This document shows, piece after piece, positions 10,170 through 22,873 of a stretch of 64,000 bases of DNA. The stretch spans positions 6,014,001 through 6,078,000 of the forward strand of contig JBANDB010000002.1 in NCBI GenBank assembly GCA_037576215.1, given 5' to 3'. Origin of the DNA: Armillaria gallica. Its lineage: Eukaryota > Basidiomycota > Agaricomycetes > Agaricales > Physalacriaceae. The notes below the pieces were generated by a model. The model ran no database searches, had not been told where the DNA came from, and saw nothing but the letters and a program-made list of their open reading frames with translations. Every line of letters starts with the position of its first letter. Position 1 is the stretch's first letter. The position numbers were made by a program, and so were the translations under genes.

Positions 10170-12049
10170 GAGCAAAAAAGTGTAATGTTTGTACATTACT
10201 ATGTTTCATCACAGACATTACAATCATCTTCTTGTCGCGACTCGCCGGGACACGTTCTCCTATACCTGGATCGTAAGGTTCGTGTGATGCTCTGATAGCA
10301 TTATCCTTGTAGCGACGGCAAGTGTCGTCCCCGATTCTTTCGTAAGTTAGTCGGCTTTCGGGTAGTCGCGGAAGAGACGTTGGAAGGGCGAGAATAATTC
10401 CAAGTCATTGCGATCAGAATGCATGATTTTCGAGGTATGAAAGGCATTTTTATGTTCAGGTAGATCGTTGTAAAAGATATTTCGAAGTAGAACGTCGCTT
10501 TAGAAGACCACACTCGATGGATTGACGGCAGGCGGGCTGGAAATTTGCGACTCTTGAAGAGATAATGGTACATTGCTCGAGACGCCATTGTCTCCAGCAC
10601 CCTCGAAAATGGGGGTATGGAGATGATGAACCCAGTGGACGGTGATGAAGAGAAAATCGACGTGTGCCTGGCCACACAGCCACTGATCGAAGCCCGGAGG
10701 CCCGTTCCGGAAGCTGAACAAGTGAGCAAATATCCACTTAGCATGAACATCGCTTTCGATACATTTTCTCTGAAGGTCCGGAAGACGTCGTAATATGTCG
10801 TTGTGCCACCATTGTACGAACTTGATTCATTTTTGGATCATTCAGTACTATCAAAGCATCCAGAGGTTCCACTTTTCTGATATCTTGCGTCCGGTTGGTT
10901 TCTTTCAACATACATGGTGCGTCTTGTTTTGTATATCGTGTTGAAATGTATAGAATGCTTTATTTATGATGGAAGATAAAGCATACTCTCACTGCAAGCT
11001 GTATAAATTAGTTCCCGAGCTGTCGACATTCACTAAAGGGTATGCTTTCACTGTTTGCCATTTCACGTTAATGAAAGACAGTTCTACTTGTGCTCATATC
11101 GTCTGACCGAAACATTGAAGTCGCATTACGAGGTTTCGGATGCTTCGGATATTATACCTATACTTGTATGAAGTCTATTTTGCATTTATTCCGATTTTTT
11201 TCTGTAGAGGAGACCCATTGAGATGGTATATATGCTGTTAGATGAGTATTGGTCGGACTAAACATCAATGAATCCATATTGATAGCTTAATGCCTCGAGG
11301 TATCCCGCCCAAAAAAAATTGAGATACTTATTTAACGTATAATGAAGCTGTTGCATTACTATCGAAAGGAATAAATGACCAGTGGCCAGTATACAGAGGA
11401 CGTACAGGCATACAGGACACAAGGCCGGCTAGTCGGACCGGTATACCGAATAGCCTTTGCTGTGCATTCGTGCTTACAATACCCTCTCACCGATTCAAAT
11501 ATTCACGGCGCGAGTTGCAACTGGCACCATCATCTCTACAGCTCCATTTTTTATGGTGCTGAAGATAATGGTGCCATTTGTTCCCGCAGCCCCGCTGCCA
11601 TCATCAACGTCAACGACGCCCTGATCTTAGAGCCACCGCCCCCCCACAAAAAGACAGACCATTCTCACTCGACAACGACCCCGACTAGACGATGACGTCA
11701 ACCACTTCCCTCCCTCAATGCTGCCCTTATTGCTAACGACGCGTCCATCATCCTTCACGCTACCCACTTCTACAAGAAAAACACCCTCTCCCGCTCGATG
11801 CATGCCTTGGCCAGTACCGTCAACTTCACACCCCCGTTTTTGAGGGTGCCGGAGACGATGGTGCTGTCCGTTTCTTCTCCAAATACTGTCGACGTCCCCC
11901 CAACAAAGCTAACCAACTACCCACCAAGACGGCCCTACCCTCACTCAACGATTCTCCCGACCGGCGCTGCCATCTTGCCACCCCAGTTTTCAAGGGTGTC
12001 GGAGACGATGGCAGTAATTGTTTCTCTCTGCGACGCTGCTATCATCACC
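10079..12049. other. Spacer between duplicated units; predicted start of the unit
   Basis: This 1,971-bp segment occurs once in the window. It starts exactly where CYB2 copy 1 breaks and ends where copy 2 of the shared sequence begins. On the tandem-duplication model it is the 5' end of the unit, and an identical segment should lie just left of the window. Four copies of a ~33-bp motif lie in it, near 10585-10620 (reversed), 11535-11575, 11835-11870 and 11975-12010. Apart from these, no gene is recognised. Confidence 0.6.
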
Positions 12050-15000
12050 GATACCTATTTCAAAATATTAAATCCATTGTTTTTTCGTTCTTTTGTAGCC
12101 TCTGTTCTCCCGTTTGTACAATGTTTCATTTTTATTATTTGGTGTATTCAAATCAATGTACTTCCAAATAAATTACATTGGTTTCAATTTTCATATGACT
12201 AAAATAGTTTGAGAGAAAAAAATAAGTGACATCCAAAATCTCGGAAGGAGGGCCTATGGACCCAAAAATTGGCTAAAATTCAACACCAGTACGAAAAGAT
12301 TTTCCAGCCCAAAAACGCGACCCAAAATGGCTGGGCTACTGGCCCAATCCCAAGGGAAAAGGCGTGGTGATGGCTGTGCTGCTAATGAGCGGTACAGGTG
12401 GCATCCTGAGTTCGAATGCTGCATAGAAAAGGGTCAAACCCTACAGCATGGCCTGGAACAAGTCCATATCGAAGGGCATGGCGTCGAAGAAGGGAGCGAT
12501 AACACATAACAAGGAGAGGAGCGCTTGATATAGAGGTTTCCCAGTGCATATGAGTATGCATCCTGTATGAATGACGTTTTCTACGGCGATTGGGCGCGCA
12601 TGGGTATGCATACTCTAGTTTACTGCGCTATGCAGAGCGCATTTTCGTAATGTAATGGCCTTAGACAGTCATACCGTTGAACTCCATTTGCAGGACGTGT
12701 CATTAGAGATAGGCAATGAGACTGAATATCGTCGGGAGATCGAGAGAGTAAAATGAGAATATTGTTCTATTGCTACGAGACCACCATGAAGTTACCAGAG
12801 GATCAATTACTACGAATATTGTGATGTAACTAGGACGTGGGAAAATTACAGGACCCTGAGTATGCAGAGTCGGAAGGAGCTGCGCACGACGCTCTGCATA
12901 CTCCATAACTCGCCTGTAGTTACAGGAAACTCTGCATACCGGGCTGCACTGTAACTACAGGGCAACTCTGCATAATATGGACGGTATAGCCTCATAGGTA
13001 ATAGTTGTTCCGGACCGAGGTTGCCGCATCCCCTGGAAACTTTTTTCCTGATTTGCTGATGTCATAGGTTCGAGTGAATCAAAGAGCCTCCATGAACGAG
13101 GGAAGCTACAATTTTCGTTAGATGTAGTTAAATGCTTGTCTAATATGAGCGGAACTTTGTTGACTGCATTCTGTTAATAACAATAAATTACCCCGCTGTG
13201 GTGGTTGCAGCAGCCTACCCTGCTAATTTTCGTTTGTGTATGCGTGTCACTGTAATTATTCCAAGGTTGAGACCAAGTACATTCATTTTGTTTCATTTGT
13301 ATGTGCGTATCAGTGCCATCAACCTTATTCATTTGACCCAACTACACACAGCTTCCTCTTACCACCACTCTCATTTCTTTTGATCTCTCTATTTCGTCGC
13401 TTTCTCACTCTTCTTTGGTTACTCGTTCATCTGTTGGTCCCTATGGGTCGAATTACGGGCCCTGTAGCCGGGGTTGCTCGCATCGATTCCTTCGTCCATT
13501 GTCCCGCCCTCCCGCGGCATCTTCTGGAAGTGCCGAAACGACACCTAGGTACGTCTGCGAAACGTAGTCGATCTTCGTCGACAGTTCCAAACAAGACGTC
13601 CAGCAACCTGCTCATCAACCATCGCCTACGCAAAGACGAGGGCTCCGATGCCAATACTACGGGCGTGTGTACGTTGCCCTACCCTCCCGCGGCATCATCT
13701 GAAAGCTCAGACGTGATGTCTAGGTACGTATATGAAAAATAGTCGCTGTGTCGAGAGATCCGACTGATACGCCCAGAAACCCGACCACTGGGTCCCCTCG
13801 CTCGCGCGCTGACAAGAGTCTCGAAGTTTTTGCGATATACGCGCACACCGGACACTCCGGATCCTCTCTCGACGCCACCGATGCCAACAGTAGTGTTCCG
13901 TCCAACGGCAAGGAAAAATCATGTTCATGCCTAGCGGTGGTGGGCGCGTGCCTGGTAATGTTTGCATGGGTTCACAGGGTGGTCTTTAGCTTGGGTCGCC
14001 GCAGCCGCAAGGTTAGGAGGCATTGATACTACGGTAGCTCGTTTCCTCGTATCTCCGCTGGTAATTATTTTCCGAATTCACTCACCGCGTATTGTATGTA
14101 TCTCGTATGACCTTCACTCATTTCTTGCATCGTGGGTCTGGCCATGTCTCACTTGTATCCATATTTTCTCTAGTTTACTCATATCTTGTTGTACTATACA
14201 ATTACTCCCTTAAACCCGTAGGATGGTGAACATTGAGATTCCAGATTGGCAACGTATTGATTGAACGTCAAGGTAACTGGGTCCGAATCATTAGCCTGAG
14301 TGAAGTCGCACAAGCATACCAACGGTTTACCTCCCCTTTGCTTTCAACAAGTGTCATCCCCAGCTCCAACATTGTAGGCACAAAGCCTTCAGCTATACCG
14401 TGTTCTCGGCGCTCGATCCTGGGACCGCGTGTGTAAGGAAACGACTTACGGTGTCTTGAGACCAGGAATTCTGTTCAAAAAGGGTGAGCCGTACAGAAAA
14501 GAATCCAAGATCCCACTTTCATGAACTTACTGGAATTTCGACACAGTTGCACACGTCCTGTTGTGAATCGATTTCAAGGCACGTTTCGGTGGCAAGACCT
14601 TTTCCGCCGAAGACGCGCAACAAGCTGCAGCCGGATCATCTCAAACATTACCCGCTGCCCGACTGACCGAACGACTCAGCCGGCGGGATTCGGTCAATTT
14701 ACAAGGGTAAATCAAAATCATACGCAGATCTTTTTTTAGCTACTCTAAATGAATGTCGGTAAATTCTTGGACATTCGATGCAAAACTGGCACGATAACTT
14801 ACCTGACTTCTCCACAGTCTGCTATGGCATCATGTCCTGATCGACGCACCAACATGGTCGTGAAGCGCCACTTGGAATGTCATACGGCGGGCTCATACCA
14901 TGTTCTCCACCTCGGGAATGTAGAGCCGTTCTACACTACAGGTAAGTTCTAACAGTAAACTCTAGGACAGTTCGCTACTTGGTCACATACCTGAGTTTTC

Positions 15001-16199
15001 AATCCATTCTGAATCAGCTATGAGAGATTCGGGTAATCCGACGAGTTGATAAAGCAAGTAGTACTCGTTCAGGACTGCAGCACAGGCCGCCGTTTCCGAG
15101 GTGGAGGCTCGTTTCGGGTTTCGGGTTTCGGGTACTGCGCGCAGACGCCACAGAGTAAAATCGTCACGGTCGCAGAAAGTATTGCAACGATTCTTGTATC
15201 TAGATTTGATCTTGTGCTCGTATGCGAAGTTTAAGCTGTAGCATAGCGCCAGTTGGAGTAAGGCAGCGTCGATGTCTTGAACGCTGGCTTCCGTAGCTTA
15301 ATTACGCGTTATCAGGACCTTAGGGCTATGATTCGGGGCCGTGAGAGGAGAGACAGGTGAGCAATGTCATTGTAATGTCTGAAAGTGAGTTCGATTCGTG
15401 AACGAGGCGTAGACTTGTGGTAAAGAACTGTCGCACTATAGTTTAGCTAATGATCTAGCTTCGTGTAACGAATATAGTATATCGGATTCATTCTCGTCCA
15501 TTCACAAAGATATTCGAACTTACTTTCAGACGTGCGAGGATCGCCGTATTGAAATTTTGGCAGTGCCATATCTGTCTTCGGCGTCAGATTCCAATCCCTC
15601 GAATGTAAATCAATATTCACGTATCAGCGATCGCCGTCACAGATAATATCATCGGTGCGAACAGCGATTTCAGACTTGAGCCTCGCAATGGCAAAAACGA
15701 TGCGGTGACAGGTATCCGAATTTAACTTAACGAACGACGTCAGTCCAAGGTTGACGCGATGTGCAACACCGCAAATAACGCCGAATTTTCGACCTTTGGG
15801 ACATGATGATGGGGACCTGCTGGAGACGCGCTGATACTATGATATATTTTACAGGCATATCATACATCATGTTCCCGACTCACGTCTGCCGTCCATGTAA
15901 TCTATAGTCCAGCATGTTCATAATCGATGCAACAGCGTAAACGGAAAGAAAGAAAAAAAGACAATTGAAAGTCCGAATGCATATTTACATCATGTTCTCA
16001 CGAGCCTCGGAATTACCCGTAGCGCATGCTTCTTAACGTGAAAATTCTAAGCGTGGATAGATGAATAAAAACTGTGCACAGTTCCGAACATATCTATCTG
16101 CATTCACAACGTTTATACCTATTGTACCTACCGTGTACTTTCTTCAAGCGGTATAACGTATATCGATTTGTTACTGCCACGACGTCATCCTTGCATCAT
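12050..16199. other. Non-genic 5' part of duplicated unit, copy 2
   Basis: Counterpart of 1-4150, with the same inverted repeats (about 12849-12979) and the same coding-like patch (about 14390-14950). At most differing sites this copy keeps CG where copy 1 has TG or CA, so it looks less decayed. No confident gene is seen. Confidence 0.6.
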
Positions 16200-16570
16200 C
16201 CGGAGTCCGGACTTACTCGGACTCGTTCCCGTGCCGTGAAAGCGGCCCATCCGCTCAGTGACTACCTGCCTGATTGTTACTGAAGTGTGAGGTGAACAAA
16301 TGTATCTCCAAAAAATGAGTAGTAGCTGTGTGTCATAGAAACGAAACGTACAGGGTAGAAAGGATGTCAAAGGATGGCCCACGTCGTAAAAAGATAAAGT
16401 ACAGAATCTCAATTCCTGGTCATACTACTGAGACATAGCCAACGCGTTTGCCAAATGAAGACAATCAAGAACTCATTGCATGATGTCAGCTGTTTTATGT
16501 CAGCTGTGACCCTCTGCAAAATTCCGGCTTCTAGGCGCTGCACTTTTCTTCCGTCCACCGCCTAACTATC

Positions 16571-18766
16571 ATGGCCTCCAATACCGGGTTCGTCGAGCGC
16601 GTACACGACTTTGTTGCCGAGAACAAGAAGGCCGTTCTCATTGGAACAGCAGCCGCTGCTATCGCTGTCAGCGGCGCTGTCTACTACGCCTCGACATCCA
16701 GACCCGCAGACGGGACGGACTTGGAAAAGGGTGACAAAAAGGACAGGAAGAAGTCGTCGAAAGGAACGAAGAAAAAGAAGTCTGTCAAGGATAAGGACGG
16801 TCCTATCCTCGAGGAGCGGAAGCCAAAAGTCCAGGAGGAAGCCGGCGGTGAGCACCTTATTCATCTGAACATTGCACGTCGTGATATCCTCCAGACGATG
16901 CCGTGCTGAACGACGAGCAAATTTCTGCCCTGTCAACTGAGGTCAGTGTCATTTCGCGTCCAACTGACGAGTGTGTCTTATATGCGAGCTGTAGGAACGG
17001 ACAGCACTTGCGACTTCCTACAAAGCGAAGGGCAATGCATCTTATCAACAGCGCCAGTTCACCACGGCCGCCGAACTGTATACTCGTGCGATCCAAGTCT
17101 CGCCAAAAGCTGAGCCTGTATTTTACAGCAACCGCGCTGCGTGTATGTCTTTGTAACCACTAAACAGAATACATCTCAGTGATTTTTATAGGCTACATGA
17201 ACAGCTCACCTCCAAAATACGAACTCGTTATCGAAGACTGCAACGAGGCACTCAAGCTGGACCCAAAATACATCAAGGCAATGAACCGCAGGGCCACCGC
17301 TTTTGAAGCACTTCAGCGATACGAGGATGCCCTTCGCGACTTCACAGCCTCTACGATACTCGACAAGTTCACCAACAAGTCTTCCGGGGAGTCTGTAGAG
17401 CGAGCATTACGCTCCCTGGCTTCGAAAAAGGCGGCCGACATTCTCGCGCACCGGCAACCTCGCTTGCCTTCCTTCACCTTCATCTCAGCTTATTTTGCGG
17501 CGTTCAGGTCCAGAGCGCACCCTACACTTCCGGAGAACCCGTCGCAGGGCGATAACACGCTTCTGCTCGCGCTGCAGGCCCTCGACGCGTCAGATTACGC
17601 TCACTCGGTGTCCTTGGTGAACGAAGCTCTCGAGCAGGGTATTACTTGGCCCGTCGGAAAAGCGGAGGCTCTCAATCTTCGTGGTACCTTCAAGTACGTG
17701 TGCGGACGAGCTTATTTTATGTGTCGAAATTCATTGAACGTGCAGATTCCTCATGGGCGAGATCGAAGACGCAAAGTCTGACCTTCAACAGTCAATAGAT
17801 ATCGACCCATCGTTCACGCAGAGCTTGGTGAAGATTGCTAGCGTGTATATGGAGCAGGGAGACCCTCAGAAAGCTTTCGAGTGTTTCGAGGATGCAATCA
17901 AACACAACCCTAATGATCCCGACATTTATTACCATCGCGGTCAAGGTGAGTTATTGTCCCCCTGTATGCTCCATGGCTTGACGTAACTTTGCAGTTTTGT
18001 TTATCCTCAACAAATTCAAGGAGGCCGCGGATAACTATACAAAGTCTACTGAATTGGATGACAAGTTCGTATTCAGCCATATACAATTGGCTGTTGCAGA
18101 ATATAAGCAAGACAATCTCGCGAAGAGCATGGGACAGTTCCGCCGGACGATGGTTGCCTTCCCTCAACGAAGCGAGCCCCAAAATTACTAGTTAGTCGTC
18201 TGTGTTTTTCTCTTCTTGGCTAATGTTCTCCCAGCGGTGAGCTGTTGCTCGACCAACAACGGTACCCGGACGCCGTAGAGAAATTTGAGCGGGCGATCGA
18301 GTTGGAGAAACTGAAAAAGTAGGCTTTAAGCACTAAAAGCCTGTGTCTGCCGCTAACATGAACCTAGAACCACTTCCCCGCCAAATGTCCTATCTCTGGT
18401 GAATAAGGGTCTGGCGTTATACCAGTGGAAGCAAGATATCGGGCCAGCAGAGCGCTGTTGCAACGAGGCTCTCCGGATTGACCCGGACTGCGATGCTGCC
18501 GTCGCCACGCTCGCTCAACTCAGCTTACAGCAGGGACAGCTCGACAAGGCTGTGGAATACTTCATCAGACAAGCCGAACTTGCGAGGACGGAGCCGGAGC
18601 TGATCAACGCCTTGACATACCAATATGTGAGTGTTCGCGCCATGCTCGTTTTCCGCGTGTTAATACTGGCATCCGACCACAGGCGACATCATCGCAATTG
18701 GAATTCTTGAAAAATTATCCAGACATGGCGGCGCAGCTTAGCCCTCTCGCCAGGGGAATGTCATAA
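16571..18766 (+). CDS. TOM70: TOM70 mitochondrial import receptor (intact)
   Basis: Receptor of the TOM complex on the mitochondrial outer membrane; it docks Hsp70/Hsp90 with carrier-type preproteins. The nine exons correspond to those of copy 1 shifted by 12049-12050 and sum to 1,797 bp, exactly 598 codons plus stop, the usual TOM70 size. The start [14 protein letters not shown] is followed by a hydrophobic anchor (about 20-41), a basic Lys/Asp-rich linker (about 50-85) and a first TPR block around [12 protein letters not shown] and YSNRAA. That block is the three-TPR clamp for the Hsp70/90 C-terminal EEVD. Further TPRs run to the C-terminus. Intron phases all agree, and exon 5 keeps the GGG missing from copy 1. 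It probably supplies the TOM70 function here. Confidence 0.92.
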
Positions 18767-18941
18767 AGAAAGGTCGTCCGAATGCTTCCTCCGCTCATGA
18801 CCATCTACTTTATCACATCTGTTATCTCGTATTCATCTCGTCCCTAGCTTACAGTTACTGCAATGCACCCTCTACTCCACGTGAAGACGCGATCCGATCC
18901 TGTAAATCATGCGTCATAATATGTCATAAGCCCCAGAGTCT

Positions 18942-18949
18942 TATAAAAG
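18942..18949 (+). promoter_or_regulatory. TATA box of SDR gene, copy 2
   Basis: TATAAAAG about 45-52 bp upstream of the ATG at 18994, identical to the copy 1 promoter. Confidence 0.6.
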
Positions 18950-18993
18950 GCAAGTTGAACTAGAAGCCGTAAGTATTCTCGCCCTTCATCACA

Positions 18994-19776
18994 ATGCCTT
19001 CACCTTTCATTCTTGTCTGCCCTTCATCGCGAGGCTTGTCGTTCGCTTTGACACGTCACCTGCTGAAGACAACTACGTTGCCTGTCTACGCGACCCATCG
19101 CTCTGGCGAGCCGGAAACACTCAAGCAGAAACTCATTTCACAGCTCGATGTAGATCCAGCGCGGCTAAACCTCTTGCCTCTCGACCTGTCTTCCGAAAGT
19201 AGCATCTCGCATGCAGCGGATAGCCTTGCAGCATCGCTCAAATCGCACAACGAGCCGTTCATCCACACCGCCTTCCTCACTGGAGGCATTCTGCACGCCG
19301 AGAAGCAGCCCCAGGATCTCGACCTAGGCGATATCAAATCCATCTTCGATATCAACGTTATCTCCCACCTCCTCCTCATCAAGCACTTCTCGCGCTTCCT
19401 CCCTTCGTCGCAGATGAAAAAATCGATGGAACACGGGCCCGCCAAATGGGTACACGTCTCCGCACGCGTTGGATCGATTTCCGACAACCGCCTGGGAGGA
19501 TGGTACTCTTACCGCGCCTCGAAGGCGGCGTTGAACCAAGTCGTTAAGACGTTCGACTTGCATCTCGCGCAGAAGAATATTCCTGCGATATGTGTTGGGA
19601 TGCACCCGGGGACGGTGAAGACGGACTTGAGTAAGGAGTTTTGGGGAGGTGTGCGTGAAGACCAGCTGTTTGAGCCGGAAGACGCTGCGGAGAAGGTCGT
19701 ACGCGTCGTCAACGACCTAGGAGAGGAGCACCGAGGCCGCATCTGGGACTGGGCACAAAAAGAAGTTTTGCCATGA
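18994..19776 (+). CDS. Short-chain dehydrogenase/reductase, copy 2
   Basis: Intronless 260-aa twin of the SDR at 6944, lacking one Ile in the FLPSSQMKK region. The Ser (HVSARVGS), Tyr and Lys (YSYRASK) of the catalytic set and the PGTVKTDL loop are intact. The deletion lies in the variable segment before the active-site strand and is unlikely to destroy activity. The promoter, TATA box and 3' flank match copy 1. The substrate is unknown; an NAD(P)(H)-dependent ketone or alcohol conversion is expected from the family. Confidence 0.85.
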   Translation: MPSPFILVCPSSRGLSFALTRHLLKTTTLPVYATHRSGEPETLKQKLISQLDVDPARLNLLPLDLSSESSISHAADSLAASLKSHNEPFIHTAFLTGGILHAEKQPQDLDLGDIKSIFDINVISHLLLIKHFSRFLPSSQMKKSMEHGPAKWVHVSARVGSISDNRLGGWYSYRASKAALNQVVKTFDLHLAQKNIPAICVGMHPGTVKTDLSKEFWGGVREDQLFEPEDAAEKVVRVVNDLGEEHRGRIWDWAQKEVLP

Positions 19777-20212
19777 CATTCTAATTGTACAATGTAGATT
19801 TGTTCCAAGTCAGTTCAGTTATTAGCCAATTCCAGTCGCCGTTTCCATTGTGACTTTACAGACGATATATTTTCATACTCGGAGTCTCGCCGCGTTTCAC
19901 GTCAGTGATTAGGATGCACAGTTCAGCCTTGAGACTTCAAGCTTCAAGAGTCGAGTTTTCAAGTACAAGCTTTGTTCCAAAACGCGAGTATTGTCTGTTC
20001 ACTCATACAGAAGATCGGGCAGCGCTTGCGCTAGGGATGCCATGTCAGAACCTGAGGCAAGGGCGAGGCAGGTGCGGCCACCAAGTGGTTGTTGGAAAAG
20101 CAACATCACGCGTCACTACACGTGATGCCACTCAGATGCTCGGCCCGATGGTCGAACCAATAAAGCACCTTTGAGCTTTGATGCGGGTATCCCTTGTTCC
20201 TCAACACTCATC

Positions 20213-22428
20213 ATGGGGTTTACCCTCCAACAAGTCGCAGAACACAGCACAGCTAGGTTTCTCCTTCTGATTTCATCCAATGTAACCTTGCTGATTTTTT
20301 CCCTAGTTCTTGTTGGGTCATAATAAAAGACAGCATCTACGATGTTACAGATTTCCTTTCGGTCAGATAAGTCCTATTTTGTTCCTCGAATTGATGCCGA
20401 CATAGCTTTCAGGAACATCCGGGAGGTGCCCAAATCATACTAAAGTATGCCGGAAAGGATGCTACGTTAGCCTACGAGCCGATCCACCCACCCGACGCAT
20501 TGGAAAGGAATCTCCCATCGTCCAAGCATTTGGGGTCTCTGAATACTGATGTAGCTCTTCATATGGAGGAACTGCGCGTCAATAGGAAGAAGACGAAAGA
20601 CGAGCTGAGAGTAGAACAAGCTCTTAGGGAACGACCTCCCCTCAACCGTATATTAAGCTTGTCCGATATGGAGGTGAACATAACGTCTGCCCTTCAATTA
20701 TGAGTTTGGATTAGCTGAGCTTTTACAGGATGTCGCACGACACATTTTATCGTTCAAAACAGTGTCATACTATTCTTCAGCTTCCGATGACAACATATGT
20801 ATGCCTTTACATGTCAGAATGACGCTGATAACATCCATATTTGTAGCTTATGAAGAAAACGCTATCGCATTCAGAAGGTTCTTCTTCAATGCTCGGGTTA
20901 TGCGTCCTGTGCTTCATTGCGACCCGTCCACTACCATCTTAGGCTACAAGTCATCTATTCCTGTTTTCGTATCTGGGGCCGGTCTGGCTAAGCTTGGACA
21001 TCCCCTCGGTAAGAGTGGATATCCGAATACGGCTGATAAGCATTGATTTGTTTCTTAGGCGAAGTAAATATAACGAGAGCCGCACATAAAACTTCTATCA
21101 TACAGATGGTGTCTTCAAACGCATCACTTTCCTACGCAGAGATCGCTGCCGCAGCAAGCCCTTCGCAGCCATTGTTCTTTCAGTTATATAAATCCAGGGA
21201 TGACACCACAGCGGAAAAACGGGTTCGCGAAGTTGAAAAACTAGGTTATAAAGCCATTTGGCTGACCGTAGACGCCATTGTCGCTGGAAAGAGAGAGATA
21301 GATATTAAGAGTCCTTGGGAGTTGGAAACCATAGAGAACGGCAAACCCACATACCACTCTGACCTTGATAGTCTGGAGCCCGTCGATGAAACCGGTACTG
21401 CTGGCGCTCTGGTTAGCAAAGATGATCAAAATATGACATGGGAAAAGGTCGTTATCCTTATCAAGCTGTACTCGGATGACTTTGACAATATAACACCAGA
21501 CAATCCCTTGGCTACGAAGCCTGACAAACTTACCGATTGTCATCAAAGGCAAGTACCTCCTAGAATGTCCTTCCTTCTTCACTCGTTTGAAATTTCCTAG
21601 GTATACAATGCGTTGAGGTAGTTCTAGCCTTTTCCCTCTCCAAAACGTATCTGACCATCAGTAATAGGATGCTGTATTAGCGGCGGATGCTGGTGTGGAC
21701 GGCATTCTTTTATCGAATCATGGTGGTATGAATAACCTTCTTCCTCCCGTCCTACATCTCAATCGTCTTATGGGTTAGGTAGACAGCTGGACTAGTACGG
21801 CTATCACTACTAGCATGCTCAAATAGCTAACTGCTCGCTAGCTCGATGCCGCCGCTAGAAATTTTGTACAGACTTCGGCAACGTCGGCCTGATGTTTTCG
21901 ACAAGTTGGAAGGTGAGAAGTCTCGATTATATATTGTTCGAAGATTAACTCTGGCCATCTTATTCAGTTTATATCGATGGTGAATGTTGTCTGTCCAATA
22001 TTGCAAGTACTCTGACACGGAATTGATCAAGGTGGTATTCGACGTGGTACCGGTACGGATCTTTTTTTGAGACGTTTGGCAAATATCAAATATTCTTCCA
22101 GACGTGGTCAAGGCCCTCTGCCTTGGTGCGAAGGCTGTGGGATTGGGACGACCCTTTCTCTATGCGCAAAGCGTAAGTGACTGTTCGACGTCCTCTGGCT
22201 TTGCGCTAATTTGATGCATTCCAGGCCTATGGTGAGATTGGTGTCTTAAAGATCCTAAAGATTCTAGAGAAAGAGATCGTGACCGCGATGAAGCTTGTTG
22301 GTGCAGCCAGTGTCAAAGATCTAACGCCTGACTTGGTGAGTATCTCGTTTTGTGAAACCATATGATTATTCAATGAAGGATAGGTCGAGAGGGTTGACTG
22401 GCAGCCCCTTGTTCGCTCAAGACTCTAG
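20213..22428 (+). CDS. CYB2: Flavocytochrome b2-like L-lactate dehydrogenase (cytochrome), intact
   Basis: Sixteen exons sum to 1,452 bp (483 aa). The N-terminal cytochrome b5 domain (about 1-75) has the heme-ligand HPGG and a second His in PIHPPDALE. The FMN-dependent alpha-hydroxyacid dehydrogenase barrel follows. It contains the substrate Tyr in SYYSSASDD, the FQLY strand, the LTVDA strand, VIKGIQCVEDA, the catalytic base in LSNHGGRQLD, and the FMN-phosphate site YIDGGIRRGTDV/GLGRPFLYA. In yeast the family oxidises L-lactate to pyruvate and passes electrons to cytochrome c. No mitochondrial presequence is seen because the protein starts at the b5 domain, so it may be cytosolic. Exons of 17, 16, 12 and 21 nt lie in the 3' half, and intron 7 has a GC donor. 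Another alpha-hydroxyacid substrate is possible. Confidence 0.9.
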
Positions 22429-22818
22429 CAGGATTTCCGTCGCACTCCTACATGTATTTTATTCAGCATCAATTGCTGAGATACGAAATAGAGTGTTACT
22501 TACTAACTCTGAAATGAGCGATCTCAAATAAGTCAGGGTGGCAGCAGAGGTGATCCCACATGTCCACTCTTTGCACTCTTCAATGACCCATTTCCACTTC
22601 TGCGGAGAGCAGTTCAGTAAATCGTACCGACATCTGTAAATAAGATAGCCCTACAAGATATTGAACCAGCTTTTTGTCGGTTGGTACGACAGCCTTCCAT
22701 TCCTGTGACGAGGGATTCTTATACGTCGTACAAAATATGCGATAGGAATCAAGTGCATGGCGCCCTGTCCCAGGTAAGTGTGATTTGGGAGTCGGAGGGT
22801 ATTTTTTGTGTTTCGCAG
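22424..22818 (-). pseudogene. MBD4-like HhH-GPD DNA glycosylase, C-terminal fragment
   Basis: Reads on the minus strand as KYPPTPKS, LPGTGRHALDSYRIFC, then QEWKAVVPTDKKLVQYL, an intron starting GTAGGG and ending CCGCAG, and KWKWVIEECKEW. This is the hallmark end of MBD4-type thymine/uracil glycosylases. The helix-hairpin-helix LPGxGxYaxDSYRIFC carries the catalytic Asp (D of DSY). The stop overlaps the CYB2 stop, convergently. Homology with the longer fragment at 45123-45640 ends at about 22818, so the rest of the catalytic domain is absent. It cannot be an active enzyme. Confidence 0.75.
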
Positions 22819-22873
22819 CAGACCGTCCCTCCCTTCCATCAATAGGTCTGTATCGTTGTCTGTCTACGAGAGA

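Larger units (their letters stand above)
12050..22126. repeat. Downstream copy of the ~12 kb tandem duplication
   Basis: Second copy of 1-10078. It has the intact TOM70 and an unbroken CYB2 that runs past the duplicated part to 22428. Differences from copy 1: about 25 single-base changes, nearly all before position 4150 of the unit and nearly all C/T or G/A at CpG; one extra G in TOM70; three fewer bases in the SDR; homopolymer length changes; and one A/C change near 20030. Confidence 0.95.
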
